A DNA stretch of 64,000 nt from Hemicordylus capensis (Eukaryota > Chordata > Lepidosauria > Squamata > Cordylidae). Of the stretch, positions 54,602 to 64,000 are shown one piece after another. Under the pieces are notes generated by a model. The model made no database searches, was not told where the DNA came from, and saw nothing but the letters and a program-made list of their open reading frames with translations. How positions within the stretch are numbered: the stretch's first letter is position 1; each line of letters begins with the position of its first letter. Location of the stretch: contig NC_069662.1 of the NCBI RefSeq assembly GCF_027244095.1, positions 149,004,294 through 149,068,293 of the forward strand, read 5' to 3'. A program made the position numbers and the translations under genes.

Positions 54602-55304
54602 TAGGGGTGTGCACGGAACCAGCTGGTCTGGTCTGGTTTGAGTCCAAACTGGACCCGAACCGGACCAGGCCAGTTTGGTCCAGCACCCCCCTCAACCCCT
54701 CCCCCCAGTTTGGTTTGGTCTGAGGGGGTTCGCAAATATATATTTTTTATTTTTTATTTTACACTTACCCCCTCTGAGGGAGTTGTCTGAGGCGGCAGGT
54801 GTGTGTGTCAGTGTGTGTGTCAGTGGAGTTTCCTCCCACCTCCCGGTCTTTGGCCAATTTTCAACCTTCTCCCCCTTCGGTGCAGTGGCCATTTTGGAGG
54901 CCACTGCGCCTGCACATTGGGCCTCTGCGTGGCCTGGCATGACCCAGGCTATGCAGAGGCCTACCTCCAAAATGGCCACTGCACCCAGGGGGAAGGCCAA
55001 AAACCGGCTGAAGAGCAGCTGAATGGCCGATTTCTGGAATAAGGGAGGAGGGCGGTGGGAGGGGGAACCTCTGCGGACCCCCCACCACCACCACCACCTC
55101 GGACAACTCTCCTGGAGGGCGTACGTGTAAAAATAAAATAAGATTGGGAAAAAAAACAAAAGAAAAGTCGCGAACCCCCCAGGCGGGTCCAGTCTGGGGT
55201 CGGACCCAACAGGGAATAGTTCAGTTCGACCCTGAACCGTCGAACTGAACCAGTCCGACGTCGAACACGTTTGACGTTGAACCTGATTGAACATCCCTAC
55301 TGTC
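54602..55304. mobile_element. GAACC-rich MITE, longest copy
   Basis: Left 'ctaggggtgtgcacggaacc' and right 'cctgattgaacatcccta' ends; GGACC/GAACC repeats at both ends. A central palindrome (about 54877-54995) pairs 'gtgcagtggccattttggag' with 'caaaatggccactgcaccc'; the inner 'gcctctgcgtggcctgg' and 'ctatgcagaggc' pair too. Short open frames here are not genes. Confidence 0.6.
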
Positions 55305-55309
55305 ATCAT

Positions 55310-56300
55310 CGATAATACTGAGCTAGTGGTCTGACTTGGTATAAGGCCTCTGCTCTGTGTATAAGGCCCGTCCAGCACACAGTGGCAGATGTATCCCCCT
55401 TAAATTTTCAAGGCACACGTCAGGACCCCTGGCAGCAGCACACTGGCTTACAGTCGGGAATCTCTGGATTAAGGCTGTTTCAGACTGCAGTCATGAACTC
55501 CCCCATGTACTCCACTTCTGGAAGGTTCACACTGCTGCTTCAGTGTGATTAAGCCGCAGCTCTTCTTCTCTTTGCTCTGCTCCGGTGCTGTGAAGAAAAA
55601 GTAGCCGCTCTCTCCTATTCCCTTACATGGAGAGCTAAGGCGTACGGAGGACTCTGGCCTTTGAAAAGAGCACTCTACCCAATTATTTCTTCCCAAGAGG
55701 TTACAAGGAGTTAATCTGAAGTCCAGAACTGTCCATACGGCCTCTTTCAAGTATCCCAGGGGAGGCAGCAGTAAACTCCTGCTTGATTTTTCCGAGAGTA
55801 ATTTAAACTCCTGCAAGCCCAGCAACAGTGGGAGCCCATCTGGCAGCCGCTCCAGAAGTAAACCACCAGTGTGAATGCACCCTTCAATCCAATTTATACT
55901 GCTGGGTGTGACTGAGATCAGACTCAATTAAAAATGGACTGACAGCTCTGTGACGACTCCTCCGTCCCCCCACCTCTCTGCTGTCACTCCCCACTATCTC
56001 TGCTGAATTGTTGCAAGGAAGCATAGTTAGGAAGGTTGGGTCAGAAGTACCTTTGCATTTCTCAGCATTGCCAGGATGCATCTGTATTTATTACCATTTA
56101 ATTTAGGTTCTAAAAGGACAAAAAAACAACCACCACCAGATTTATCTCAGCCACCAAAAGCCAGCCCAGATACAGCTGCCAACATTCAAAGCAAAGATGC
56201 AGCAAAAGAGGCAAACAAACAGAATTTCCCAACTAATTGCACTGCTGGTGTAAGCAGCAATTTTTGATGTCCTCCCATATACCAGGAAGCACTCTGTGGC
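55310..56300. other. Mostly unassigned sequence
   Basis: No gene seen. At 55480-55885 imperfect inverted pieces ('ccacttctggaaggttcaca' and 'ctccagaagtaaaccaccag') hint at another old MITE. The remainder is AT-rich. Confidence 0.3.
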
Positions 56301-56311
56301 TGTGCCATCTG

Positions 56312-56360
56312 AGAATATGTCCCTGAGGGTTACACAGCCTTCAGGGACATATTTTCAGGT
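56312..56360. repeat. Small hairpin
   Basis: 'gaatatgtccctgagg' pairs with 'cttcagggacatatttt'; loop of about 8 bp. Possibly a foldback remnant. Confidence 0.45.
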
Positions 56361-56641
56361 GACAAACAGGGCTTCCTGGGGAAGGGGAGGGTGTCACAAA
56401 TTGTCACTTCCCTGCTGCAGTGGCGCAGTTAGTTGGGAACTTCTGTTAGGCCGCTCTCTTACTCCACTGGGGCATCCTTGCTCTGTATGTCAGCCCATGG
56501 GTCTTTCTGTAATTCTTAAAACAACCTTTGAAGGCAGGCCAGTATTGTCATGGAGGGAGCTGGTGTAGCAATGGTGTTGGGGGTTGGGGTGTCCTTGGGT
56601 CCAGTCTCAGCACAGCTGCAAAGGCATGATGAGTCAACCAG

Positions 56642-56776
56642 TGTTCCCTCTAACAGGGATTCCCAGATGCTGTTGACTGCAGCTCCCATCACCCCCAGCC
56701 AAGGACCATTGCAGCTGGGGATTATGGGAGTTGTAGTCCACAACATCTGGGAATCCCTGTTGCAGGGAACATTGGA
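56642..56776. mobile_element. Foldback hAT-type MITE, very symmetric
   Basis: Left 'tgttccctctaacagggatt' then cccagatg, right 'catctgggaatccctgttgc' then agggaaca. The arms pair over about 49 bp with only a few mismatches. Confidence 0.75.
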
Positions 56777-57065
56777 GCCAACGGATGGAGAGTGTAGCCT
56801 ATGTTCTGTCATAACGCGCCCCCGCCTGCTGCCACTGCCCCTGCCTCATCTTTATTGCCATGGTCTCTGCCACTTGCGAGCCCTGACCCAGCCACCGGAC
56901 TCTGCACTCCTGCGTTGGAAGCCCAGTGCTGAGTCGCTGTTCCTCTCTCCCCTTGTTTGCATCTCAAGGGGGTGGCATGCAGCCCCAGCTGGCAATGTGC
57001 CATGTCAGCTGGTTTCTCTTTCGCCCTTCCAGCAACAAACATCTGGGCTTTGTCTCCTCCATTGA

Positions 57066-57127
57066 GGCTGGGGGTGATGGGACTTGTAGTCCAAGAAAAT
57101 CCAGGGACCCAAGTTTGAGAACCCCTG
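57066..57127. mobile_element. Foldback MITE, right half only
   Basis: 'ggtgatgggacttgtagtcc' then 'ggacccaagtttgagaaccc' ctg: the right arm of the family without its partner. Confidence 0.5.
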
Positions 57128-57239
57128 AGTTATCGTTTGAGAACTCCAGAGTTATCCAAGAGGACCCCACCTGGGGCCGATCTCACCCACTATGCTGCTT
57201 CTTACAAACTGGGAATGGAAGATTTAGCTATCCCCAGTT

Positions 57240-57480
57240 GCATCCTCCAGTATCTAAACTTTAGAGGCATCCTGTCTTTGAACACTTTGCTATTACTAAG
57301 CTAATAGTTGTTGACAAGCCTCTTTCACAAACTAATGTGACAAACTAAGGTGACAAACAAACCTCTTTCACAAGCTAATGTGTTCCACAAAACAATGGCT
57401 CATCCCTTCTTCAAAACTGTCTACGGCTGTATAAGGCCATCACCACACCTTATGGAAGTGAATTCCTCAGGGTGATTATG
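57240..57480 (-). mobile_element. CR1 3' end, old, with local duplication
   Basis: 'gaggcatcctgtctttgaac', 'caagcctctttcacaaacta' and 'tatggaagtgaattcctcag' follow the order of antisense CR1 3' regions. The 'cctctttcacaa.ctaatgtg' block occurs twice. Confidence 0.5.
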
Positions 57481-57639
57481 TATTGTGTTGAGAGGCAATG
57501 TGTGCAGCATTGCTTTGTGAATGTTTTGCTCCACCCTTTTGTTCCTGCAAGCCTGGGAAGTTTGGAGGCGGGGAGAGGATTTTATGTAGGACATACCTGG
57601 TATTGCAGCAGGTGCTGGGTTGGAGGAGTGGTAATTAGC

Positions 57640-57985
57640 AGTAAGAAGCTGCTTGCTACTGAATCAGACCATTGGCTTGGCTAGTTCAGGACTGCCTACA
57701 CTAACTAGCAGTGGCTCTCTAGGGTTTCAGAGAGAAGGGCCTTTCCTAGCCCTACCTGGAGATGCTGTCAGGCTCAGTCCGGCCCACAGGGCATATTCCC
57801 GGTGCGCCCCACCTGCAGGGCACCCCTGTGCCCCGACTCCACCCTTAATTACCCATTCTGCTCCAAACCCAGCACCCTCCCCACATACATTCCACTGCCT
57901 TCTCAGTGCCCCCAGTCCAGCCCCGGATGCTGTGCCAGGGACTGAACCTGGGGCTTTTTGCACGAGCTGTGGTCCCATTCCCTAG
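57640..57985 (-). mobile_element. tRNA-Ala-type SINE, interrupted
   Basis: Left part 'gaagctgcttgctactgaat' to 'ctagccctacctggagatgc'; about 160 bp of other sequence; then 'cagggactgaacctggggct' (the antisense B box). Confidence 0.5.
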
Positions 57986-58014
57986 TGTTTGGGTCTGCTG
58001 CTTCAACTACAACA

Positions 58015-58190
58015 AATATTGTAGCATCTAGGCTCCAAGTTCCCTCCCCGGCATCTTCTCCAAGATAGGGGTGAGAGAGATTCCTGCTGGCAACCTTGGA
58101 GAAGCCGCTGCTAGTCTGTGAAGACAATACTGAGCTAGATGGACCTATGGTCTGACTCAGTATATGGCAGCTTCTTATGTTCCAATATTA
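58015..58190 (+). mobile_element. tRNA-Ala-type SINE, 3' part
   Basis: 'ggctccaagttccctccccg' then 'gcaaccttggagaagccgct' and 'atggcagcttcttatgttcc'. The 5S head is absent. Confidence 0.65.
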
Positions 58191-58194
58191 TGTA

Positions 58195-58440
58195 TATCAC
58201 GTTTCAACAAAGTGCTCAAAGCAGTTTACATAGATAAATAGACAGATAGATATATTGGGATTTCTTAACCTTGGGCCCCCGAATGCTGTTGGACTACAAC
58301 TCTGATTATCCTCAGCCACAAAGGCCATGTCTGGGGATGATGGGAGTTGTAGTCCAACAACATCTGGGGGCCCAAGGTTAAGAAACCCTGAGATAGATGG
58401 TTCCCTGTCCCAAATGGGCTCACAGTCTCTTGTCCAAAGA
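58195..58440. repeat. Unclassified repeat 'X', copy 5, split by a MITE
   Basis: Left half 'gtttcaacaaagtgctcaaa' then gcagtttacatagataaata; right half 'gatggttccctgtcccaaat' then gggctcacagtct. The MITE at 58252-58390 separates them. Confidence 0.55.
58252..58390. mobile_element. Foldback hAT-type MITE with 8-bp target duplication
   Basis: Arms 'gggatttcttaaccttgggc' and 'gcccaaggttaagaaaccct' pair almost perfectly. Flanked by AGATAGAT on both sides (58244-58251 and 58391-58398). The target is repeat X, so X is older. Confidence 0.85.
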
Positions 58441-58457
58441 CAACCCTGAAACCTAGG

Positions 58458-59555
58458 TTGCGGCCTTTATCGATTCTAAGCTGGAATGCTCTTAGCCTTT
58501 TCGCTCATGGCCAAGAATTAAAGCATGTTTTGTCAAGAACTTTGGATCCTCCTTTGGTTGTTTGTATTCAGGAGACTTGGTTGGTCCCTTCATCGACCTT
58601 CCGACTGCCAGGATACGTTTTTATACGTAAGGACCGTAAAGAGGGGAGGGGTGGTGGTGTAGCTATTGGAATTTTGGAGGGTCTGAATTTTTTGGAAGTT
58701 GATCTCAGGATTGATGACATTGAGGTTTTAGCTATTGAAATTCCATTGGAAGGTTCTTTAGTGCCAGTTCGGGTTGTCAATGTTTATAACCCATGCCGGC
58801 TTCTGTCTGGACTTGTTCTGGATGCTTTGGTTGATGTTGCCCAAGGTCCGGCTATCTTGTGTGGGGATTTTAATAGTCATAGTCCCCTATGGGGTAGTTT
58901 AAAGCTTGATCCCAATGGGAAGATTTTGGAGGCCTTTTGTGCAGATAAGGGTTTTGTAGTCCTTAATGATGATATGCCAACTAGGTTTGATGCCAGTACT
59001 GGATTAATGTCTCCTTTGGATTTGGGAATAGTTTCTAGTTCTATTGCGGGGAAGTATTCCTGGGAGGTTTTGGCTGAATTTCACATGGGAAGTGATCATC
59101 TTCCTACTTTGCTGCGTTTTGGGGAACAGGGCCGTTTTGAGCAGGGGTCATTTGGCCCTCGATGGAACTACTCTAAAGCTGATTGGAGTTTGTTCCAGTC
59201 TTTATGCAAGCAGGAACTGGCGTCGGTTCCTGGTTCGGTCTCGGTTGAGGAGTTTTCCGATGTTCTTTCCAGTGGGATTTGTAAAGCAGCATCTCTTGCT
59301 GTCCCTAGGACTAGGGCCCGGGTTGGATTTTGTCGCTCAGTTCCTTGGTGGTTGGAGGAATGTAGATCGACTGTGAAAGAAAGGAATCGTGCGTTTAGGC
59401 GGGCTCGGCGTTCTTTATCTGGGGCTGATTTGCTTTCGTATAAGTGTCTAAGGGCGAAAGTTAAGAAGGTTGTCTGGTCAGCAAAGAGGAAGAGTTGGAG
59501 ATCTTACTGTGATAGGTTATCCGCAGATGTTCCAGTTGGGAATGTTTTTAGGTAA
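58458..59555 (+). pseudogene. LINE AP-endonuclease segment (first open block)
   Basis: 365 codons, open from TTG at 58458 (an internal codon, not a real start) to a TAA at 59553. Holds the whole endonuclease, with catalytic-type residues in QETW, GDFNSH and SDH, plus the linker to RT. The same frame resumes directly after the stop (IKRMNGVCLRS..), so this is a point lesion. Confidence 0.85.
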
Positions 59556-59759
59556 ATTAAGAGGATGAATGGAGTTTGTCTGAGATCTGTGGGTATCCCT
59601 GCTTTGAAGTCTGCTGTGGGTTCTGATTCTATTTCGGACGTGGAGAAGGCTGAATTGCTTGTTACGGTGTTCCAACGGGTCAGTAGTTCGGACAATTGGC
59701 CGGATTCCTTTAATCGGCATTGAGTAGCTTTTCTGGATTTCCATAGGACAGTTTTTGAT

Positions 59760-60701
59760 GTGTCAGCTCCCTATGTTGAAGGTGAGCTTGATGCTTTTTT
59801 CTCTCCTTGGGAGCTTCAAAGAGCTCTATGTTCAGGTAAAAGGTCTGCTCCTGGGGAGGATGGGATTAGTTATGAGATTCTTCGGCATTTGCCTGTGGAA
59901 TCATTGGTGCTTTTGCTTTGCTTTTATAACTTAGGCTGGGAACTGGCTATTGTCCCTAGTTCCTGGAAGGATGCTGTTGTAATTCCTGTGGGTAAGCCGG
60001 GTAAGAACTTGTCCGATTCGACGTCCTACCGTCCCATTGCCTTGCTTTCTTGTTTATGCAAGCTTATGGAAAGAATGTTGAATGATCGTTTAGTGGCTTA
60101 TCTTGAGAATAACCTTTTAATTACAGATTTTCAGAGTGGATTTCGGAGAGGTCGTAATACATTGGACCAAGTGGTCAGATTGGAGACTGACATCTGGAAG
60201 ACCTTCTGTTTAAAAGGGTTTTTGATAGTGGTATTTTTGGATTTGGAAAAGGCTTATGATATGGTGTGGAGAGAGGGTTTGTTCTATAAGCTATATTGCT
60301 GCGGAGTTCGAGGGAGACTTTTTCGATGGTTAAAGTCTTTTTTCGCGGGGCAACAGATTAAGGTTCAGGTCCAGGACTCTGTTTCCGAGCCTCGAGATGT
60401 TCAAAATGGGATTCCTCAGGGCAGTGTTTTGAGTCCCACGTTGTTTAACATAATGGTAAACGATCTCCCTTCAGTTTTGTCACATGGTGTGGTTTGCAGC
60501 ATGTATGCTGATGATTGCGCAATCTGGTGTAGGAGCAGGAATCTGGGTGGAGCTGTTGATAAGACGAATAAGGCCCTTCTTGCCTTGGAATCCTGGGGTA
60601 ACGAGTGGAGCTTTAAATTTTCGTCTTTAAAATCGAAGGCAATGGTTTTTACGTGGCAGAAGGTTCCGGTGGCCCCTTGTCTGTTTCTGAATGGCTCCTG
60701 A
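59760..60701 (+). pseudogene. LINE reverse transcriptase segment
   Basis: 313 codons in the same frame as the endonuclease block. Fingers and palm are complete, with LDLEKAYD and YADD as the metal-binding motifs. It ends at a TGA (60699), beyond which the same frame reads LEVVSEFKFLGVVFDSKLSW, the usual RT thumb start. Confidence 0.85.
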
Positions 60702-60892
60702 CTTGAGGTTGTCTCCGAATTTAAGTTTTTGGGGGTCGTTTTTGATTCCAAGCTGTCTTGGATTCCTCATATTCACTATCTTGAGGATTGGTGTAGACCG
60801 CGTCTTAATTTGTTGAGGAGTATCTCTGGTACTCATTGGGGTGCAGACCTTAGGTCTCTTTTATTGGTTTATCGTGCCATGGTTCGATCGGT

Positions 60893-61765
60893 TTGGATTA
60901 TGGTTGTCAGGTTTTTTCTTCCACTTCCATGTCCGTTTTGCACAAGTTAGACGTGATTCAGTCTACAGCTCTTCGAACTGTCTGTGGGGCTTTCCTTACT
61001 ACACTGTGTAGCGTGCTTCGGGGCGTAACTGGAGAAATGCCAGGGAGCTTGCGTCGGAAATATTTGGATGTTATACTTTGGAATCGCTTACGGGATTTGT
61101 CATTTGGGACCTGGGGTAATGTGCATGATCCAAGTTGGGAGTTTAGTGATCCTGGGAAATTCTCGGGAGGCCGCTATCCTCATGCAGTTAGGCTTTCTTT
61201 ATGGCCTAGAGCCGACCTTCCTGAGGGTTTTCAGCGGGTGGGAGTTGTGCCTTTGATATATCCAATCTGGCTCTATTGCCCTCCTGTGGTTTTGCTCGAA
61301 GGTTTGGAGGTTGGTCCTTTTGATAGGTCTAATGCTGTACTGAAGTCTTTGACTTTAGAAAGCTTGTCTGCTGATTCGGACTTTTGTAGCATTTATACGG
61401 ATGGTTCCAAATCTGCTCAGGGTGATAGGGTGTCTGCTGCTTTTGTTATACCCAGTTTGGGTATAGAAAAAGGTTATAGGTTGACCGGGGGTGTTAGCAT
61501 TATGACCTCTGAATTAACTGCAATGCTCCTGGCCCTGGAATGGGTTCAGGACTTGCGCCCTGGGGGCTTTGTGATCCTTTCGGACTCTTTGTCGGGATTG
61601 CAAGCCATCCAAGGGGGTATTTTTTTGAACAAGTCTCCTGTTGTTGCTGACATCTGGAATTTGAATAATCTTCTTCATTCCCGGGGCTTTTGTGTTAGGT
61701 TCCGCTGGGTTCGTTCTCACATTGGGATCTCTGGGAATGAGCTTGCGGATACAATTGCGAAATGA
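60893..61765 (+). pseudogene. LINE RT thumb and RNase H segment
   Basis: Frame shifted by one relative to the RT block (expected VLDYG; one T missing near 60890). Holds the thumb (DYGCQVFSSTSMSVLHKLDVIQSTALR) and RNase H with D (YTDGS), E (SELTA), D (LSDS) and H/D (RSHIGISGNELAD) positions all present. Ends at TGA 61763, which reads as CGA to TGA. Confidence 0.85.
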
Positions 61766-62005
61766 TCTCTGGATCGTTTGGTTGTGGATTGCAAAGTTCC
61801 CTTAAGTGGTATGGAAGTTAGGTCATGGGTTGGGTCGGAGGTGAGGAAAGCTTGGCAAGAGGCGTGGGCTGTTGATTCTATGGGTCGGAGGGTTTATGCT
61901 TTTTGTCCGAATCTAAATGATTTTCGACTTTTTAGTATACCAGGTAGGATCTGACAAGTCTCTCTATTCAGGACAATATCAGGCCATTGTTCGACTAGAG
62001 ACAAG

Positions 62006-62254
62006 TTGTTTCTCCTTGGAAAATCTGAGGATGATTTATGCTTGTTCTGTGGAGTGTCCGAGACCATAGATCATCTTTTGTGGGACTGCATTTGGTTTTG
62101 TGATGATCATGATCGTTTTCTCCTGTCTCTTCAGTCTGCTGATCTTTGTGGCGGGTCTCTTCAGGAGTTATTTTTGGACTGTCGAAAATGGAAGATTGCT
62201 ACTTCTCTTTTGTGGAGATTTCTTCAGTCAACGCATCTTTTTGGGTCTTTATGA
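62006..62254 (+). pseudogene. LINE C-terminal zinc-knuckle segment
   Basis: LCLFCGVSETIDHLLWDC is a CCHC-type knuckle as found at the C-terminus of I, Jockey and R1-group ORF2. Same frame as the RNase H block after the TGA at 61952. The final TGA at 62252 is the likely natural stop. Confidence 0.75.
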
Positions 62255-62344
62255 GACCATCTTTTCTGGCCAATCGTGCTCTTTTTTGGACATTCAGTAG
62301 GTGGCGTTAGTGGGACCTTTTGGTCCTGGTATGCCATTACCTTC

Positions 62345-62396
62345 AAGAAGAAGAAGAAGAAGAAGAAGAAGAAGAAGAAGAAGAAGAAGAAAAAGA
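62345..62396 (+). repeat. (AAG)n tail of the LINE
   Basis: About 16 AAG units ending the LINE; simple-repeat tails rather than poly(A) are known in several LINE clades. Confidence 0.85.
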
Positions 62397-62399
62397 AAG

Positions 62400-62825
62400 G
62401 TTCCAGCCACTTCTGGCTTGGGCGTGGAGAGAGCTTTGCTCCTGCCCCTGCTTGCTTCCAGGTTTCTGATTGGGTGTGGAAGAGTGGGGAAAGATTCTTC
62501 ACCCATTGACAGGGTCGATACCGGCAAATGGGCTTACCAAGTGGTTTCATCCTGAATTCTGGGTAGATATGTTTAGGAGGGCTAGGGAGGTGCTTGAAAT
62601 CCAAAACCTAGGTCTTAGTGACAAGCCCACCTTTATAACATAGCACTGAAGCAAAGCCCATGGGAAGGTGCAATTCAACCCTGGAAATCTGGTTTTCATA
62701 CAGAAGGAGAATAGCCTTCTGTCAGGGAGGCTGCAGCAAATTCCTGCATTGAGCAAAGGACTGGAGTAGAAGACCTCCAAGGTCCCTTCATGATTCTTTG
62801 ATTCCGGTGTTCATGAGTAGCTACG
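62400..62825. other. Stretch with no recognised gene
   Basis: No family firmly recognised. 'ggtcccttcatgattctttg' then 'attcc' near 62782-62807 looks like the end of a CR1 3' tail (..gacctccaaggtcccttc..atgattctatgattc), so part of this could be an old CR1 3' end on the plus strand. Confidence 0.35.
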
Positions 62826-62828
62826 GCC

Positions 62829-62941
62829 GGGTTTCTCAGACTTGGGTCCCCAGATGTTGTTGGACTTCAACTCCCATAATGCCAAACCACAATGGCCTGT
62901 TGACGTCCAACGTCTAGGGACCCAGGTGTGAGAACACCTGT
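62829..62941. mobile_element. Foldback hAT-type MITE
   Basis: Left 'gggtttctcagacttgggtc', right 'gacccaggtgtgagaacacc'; centre partly deleted (ccataatgccaaaccacaat). Confidence 0.65.
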
Positions 62942-62949
62942 GCTATAGC

Positions 62950-63570
62950 ATCAGCAGTCACTTCTAGAGATCTTTCAGCGGTTGCTGTTCGGGTTAGCCT
63001 TAGGGAGATGACATCAGTCGTCTTAGTGCCGAACTGGCTAGCTGTCTTGAAGCTACTAATCTCAGCAGAGAAACTTGGCTGCCACAATCTTTTTGTTAAC
63101 TATGGTTGGCAGCTCCCATTTTCAGATGCAGGCGATGCTTTGGCGCTGCTGTGTCTGTCCCCTGGAGTTAGGTAATGAAAATAACAAACATTTTCTGGAG
63201 AGAAGGGACATCTGGCAAATCGCCACAGAGGGCAAGGCTGGTTGTAACTCAACTGAGGGCCTGCCTGTACTGGCACTCCTGGCATGCATTAACTCCGATT
63301 TTCACATGAATGCAGTGTGTCCCTTGGTTGCAGTTATTGATGGGTGAACCCTACTTAGCTTGATTCAGACCTGGGCTTAGCAAATGGAGTGATTTCCCAA
63401 AAAGTAAAAAAAATAGCTTGTCCCCCACCCCCACATCCCCTTCTTCCGGCATATCTTCTTGCTATTGCTTCAGCTCACAAGCCACAGGTTTGGCCATGTT
63501 CTCTCACACACATACAACACACACACTCTAAACCTCCAGATGACATCACTGGGAGTATGGCAGGCCCTTT
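62950..63570. other. Stretch with no recognised gene
   Basis: Non-coding; includes a short (CA)n-like run near 63504-63528. Nothing recognised. Confidence 0.4.
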
Positions 63571-63572
63571 AG

Positions 63573-63709
63573 GCCTGCTCAACTTAGGCCCCCCCCAGCT
63601 GTTTTTGGACCGCAACTCCCATAATTCCCAGCCACAGTGGCCAGTACCCAGGGATTATGGGATTTGTAGGCCAACATCTGCAGGAGGGACAAAGTTGAGC
63701 AGCCCTACC
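63573..63709. mobile_element. Foldback hAT-type MITE
   Basis: Left 'aggcctgctcaacttaggcc', right 'acaaagttgagcagcccta'; centre 'cataattcccagccacagtg' / 'cagggattatggg'. Confidence 0.65.
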
Positions 63710-63712
63710 CTA

Positions 63713-63848
63713 GATAGGAACATAGGAAACTGCCATATACTGAGTCAGACCATTGGTCTATCTAGCTCAGTATTGTCTTCACAGACTGGCAGCGGCTTCT
63801 CCAAGGTTGCAGGCAGGAATCTCTCTCAGCCCTACCTTGACATTGCAA
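63713..63848 (-). mobile_element. tRNA-Ala-type SINE, 3' part
   Basis: 'aggaacataggaaactgcca' then tatactgagtcagaccattg; 'cagcggcttctccaaggttg'. Cut off near the end of the body. Confidence 0.65.
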
Positions 63849-63867
63849 TCGGATGGAAGTAGCCCAC

Positions 63868-64000
63868 TAATGGCCAACCCCCGCAATAGGTTAAAGATCA
63901 TGGCCCAGTTTTATACAAACTTGTATGCATTGAAGGATATTTCTGTAAAGGACATTCAATCCTATCTAGATAGGTTCTGCAGTCTGAATGAATATGGTCT
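63868..64000 (+). mobile_element. L1-type LINE ORF2 fragment (runs out of the window)
   Basis: Translation NPRNRLKIMAQFYTNLYALK then DISVKDIQSYLDRFCSLNEYG resembles the L1 ORF2 segment between endonuclease and RT (..I...F..FY..LY........I..YL......). Open to the window edge. Confidence 0.5.

Larger units (their letters stand above)
58445..62400 (+). mobile_element. RNase H-bearing LINE (I-group-like), 5' truncated, near-complete ORF2
   Basis: A single ORF2-like polyprotein in order: AP endonuclease (58458-59120; LSWNALSL, CIQETWL, GDFNSHSPLWGS, SDHLP); reverse transcriptase (59820-60700; APGEDGISYEIL, DSTSYRPIALLSCLCKLMER, FQSGFRRGRNTLDQV, VVFLDLEKAYDMVW, GIPQGSVLSPTLFN, YADD at about 60506-60517); RNase H (61390-61765; IYTDGSKS, TSELTAMLLALEW, LSDSLSGLQAI, RWVRSHIGISGNELAD); and a zinc knuckle C-x2-C-x7-H-x4-C (about 62039-62090). 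A 3' (AAG)n tail follows (62345-62396). Breaks: in-frame TAA at 59553 and TGA at 59721, 60699, 61763 and 61952, plus one missing T near 60890. ORF1 and the 5' end are absent. EN-RT-RNase H order occurs in I, R1, LOA, Tad and related clades; CR1, L2 and L1 lack RNase H. Confidence 0.85.

Noticed and set aside
62276-62604. Lys/Arg- or Leu/Phe-repeat proteins
   Set aside because: Produced by the (AAG)n tail of the LINE in different frames.

Overview
This is vertebrate nuclear DNA, most likely from a lizard or other squamate. Two host genes are clear, and the rest is a dense layer of interspersed repeats. The organism call rests on three things. The first is the pairing GJD4 (+) and FZD8 (-) in convergent orientation, as I recall from the human 10p11.21 order. 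The second is abundant tRNA-headed SINEs whose tail reads like the BovB-type end of Sauria SINEs. The third is MIR-like SINEs with an ATT/ATA tail, CR1 and L2-like LINEs, and short foldback hAT elements. No database search was possible, so repeat family names are by recognition only.

Layout. 1-2.3 kb: repeats upstream of GJD4. 2.3-6.8 kb: GJD4, two coding exons (2338-2401 and 5611-6779) joined by a 3.2-kb phase-1 intron that holds an L2-like 3' end. 6.8-28 kb: the interval between the two convergent 3' ends, with an internally deleted CR1 (8.77-10.86 kb), SINEs and many MITEs, then quieter AT-rich DNA from 25 to 27.5 kb. 28.1-31.6 kb: FZD8, an intronless Wnt receptor gene on the minus strand inside a CpG island, with a likely 3' UTR to about 28.08 kb and a TATA-like box at 31.6 kb. 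31.6-64 kb: no recognisable host gene. It holds a second CpG-rich block at 37.6-38.4 kb, L1 and CR1 fragments, more SINEs and MITEs, and a nearly complete second ORF of a LINE with endonuclease, reverse transcriptase, RNase H and a C-terminal zinc knuckle (58.45-62.4 kb).

The two host genes are neighbours but not functionally linked: GJD4 encodes a gap-junction subunit and FZD8 a Wnt/beta-catenin receptor. The repeats record several rounds of nesting: MITE into SINE, MITE into CR1, SINE into the same target twice, and hAT foldback into an older repeat. The items most worth following are the RNase H-bearing LINE, which is unusual for an amniote, and a SINE family that joins a 5S rRNA-derived head to a tRNA-Ala-like body. 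I found no operons, CRISPR arrays or functional tRNA/rRNA genes.
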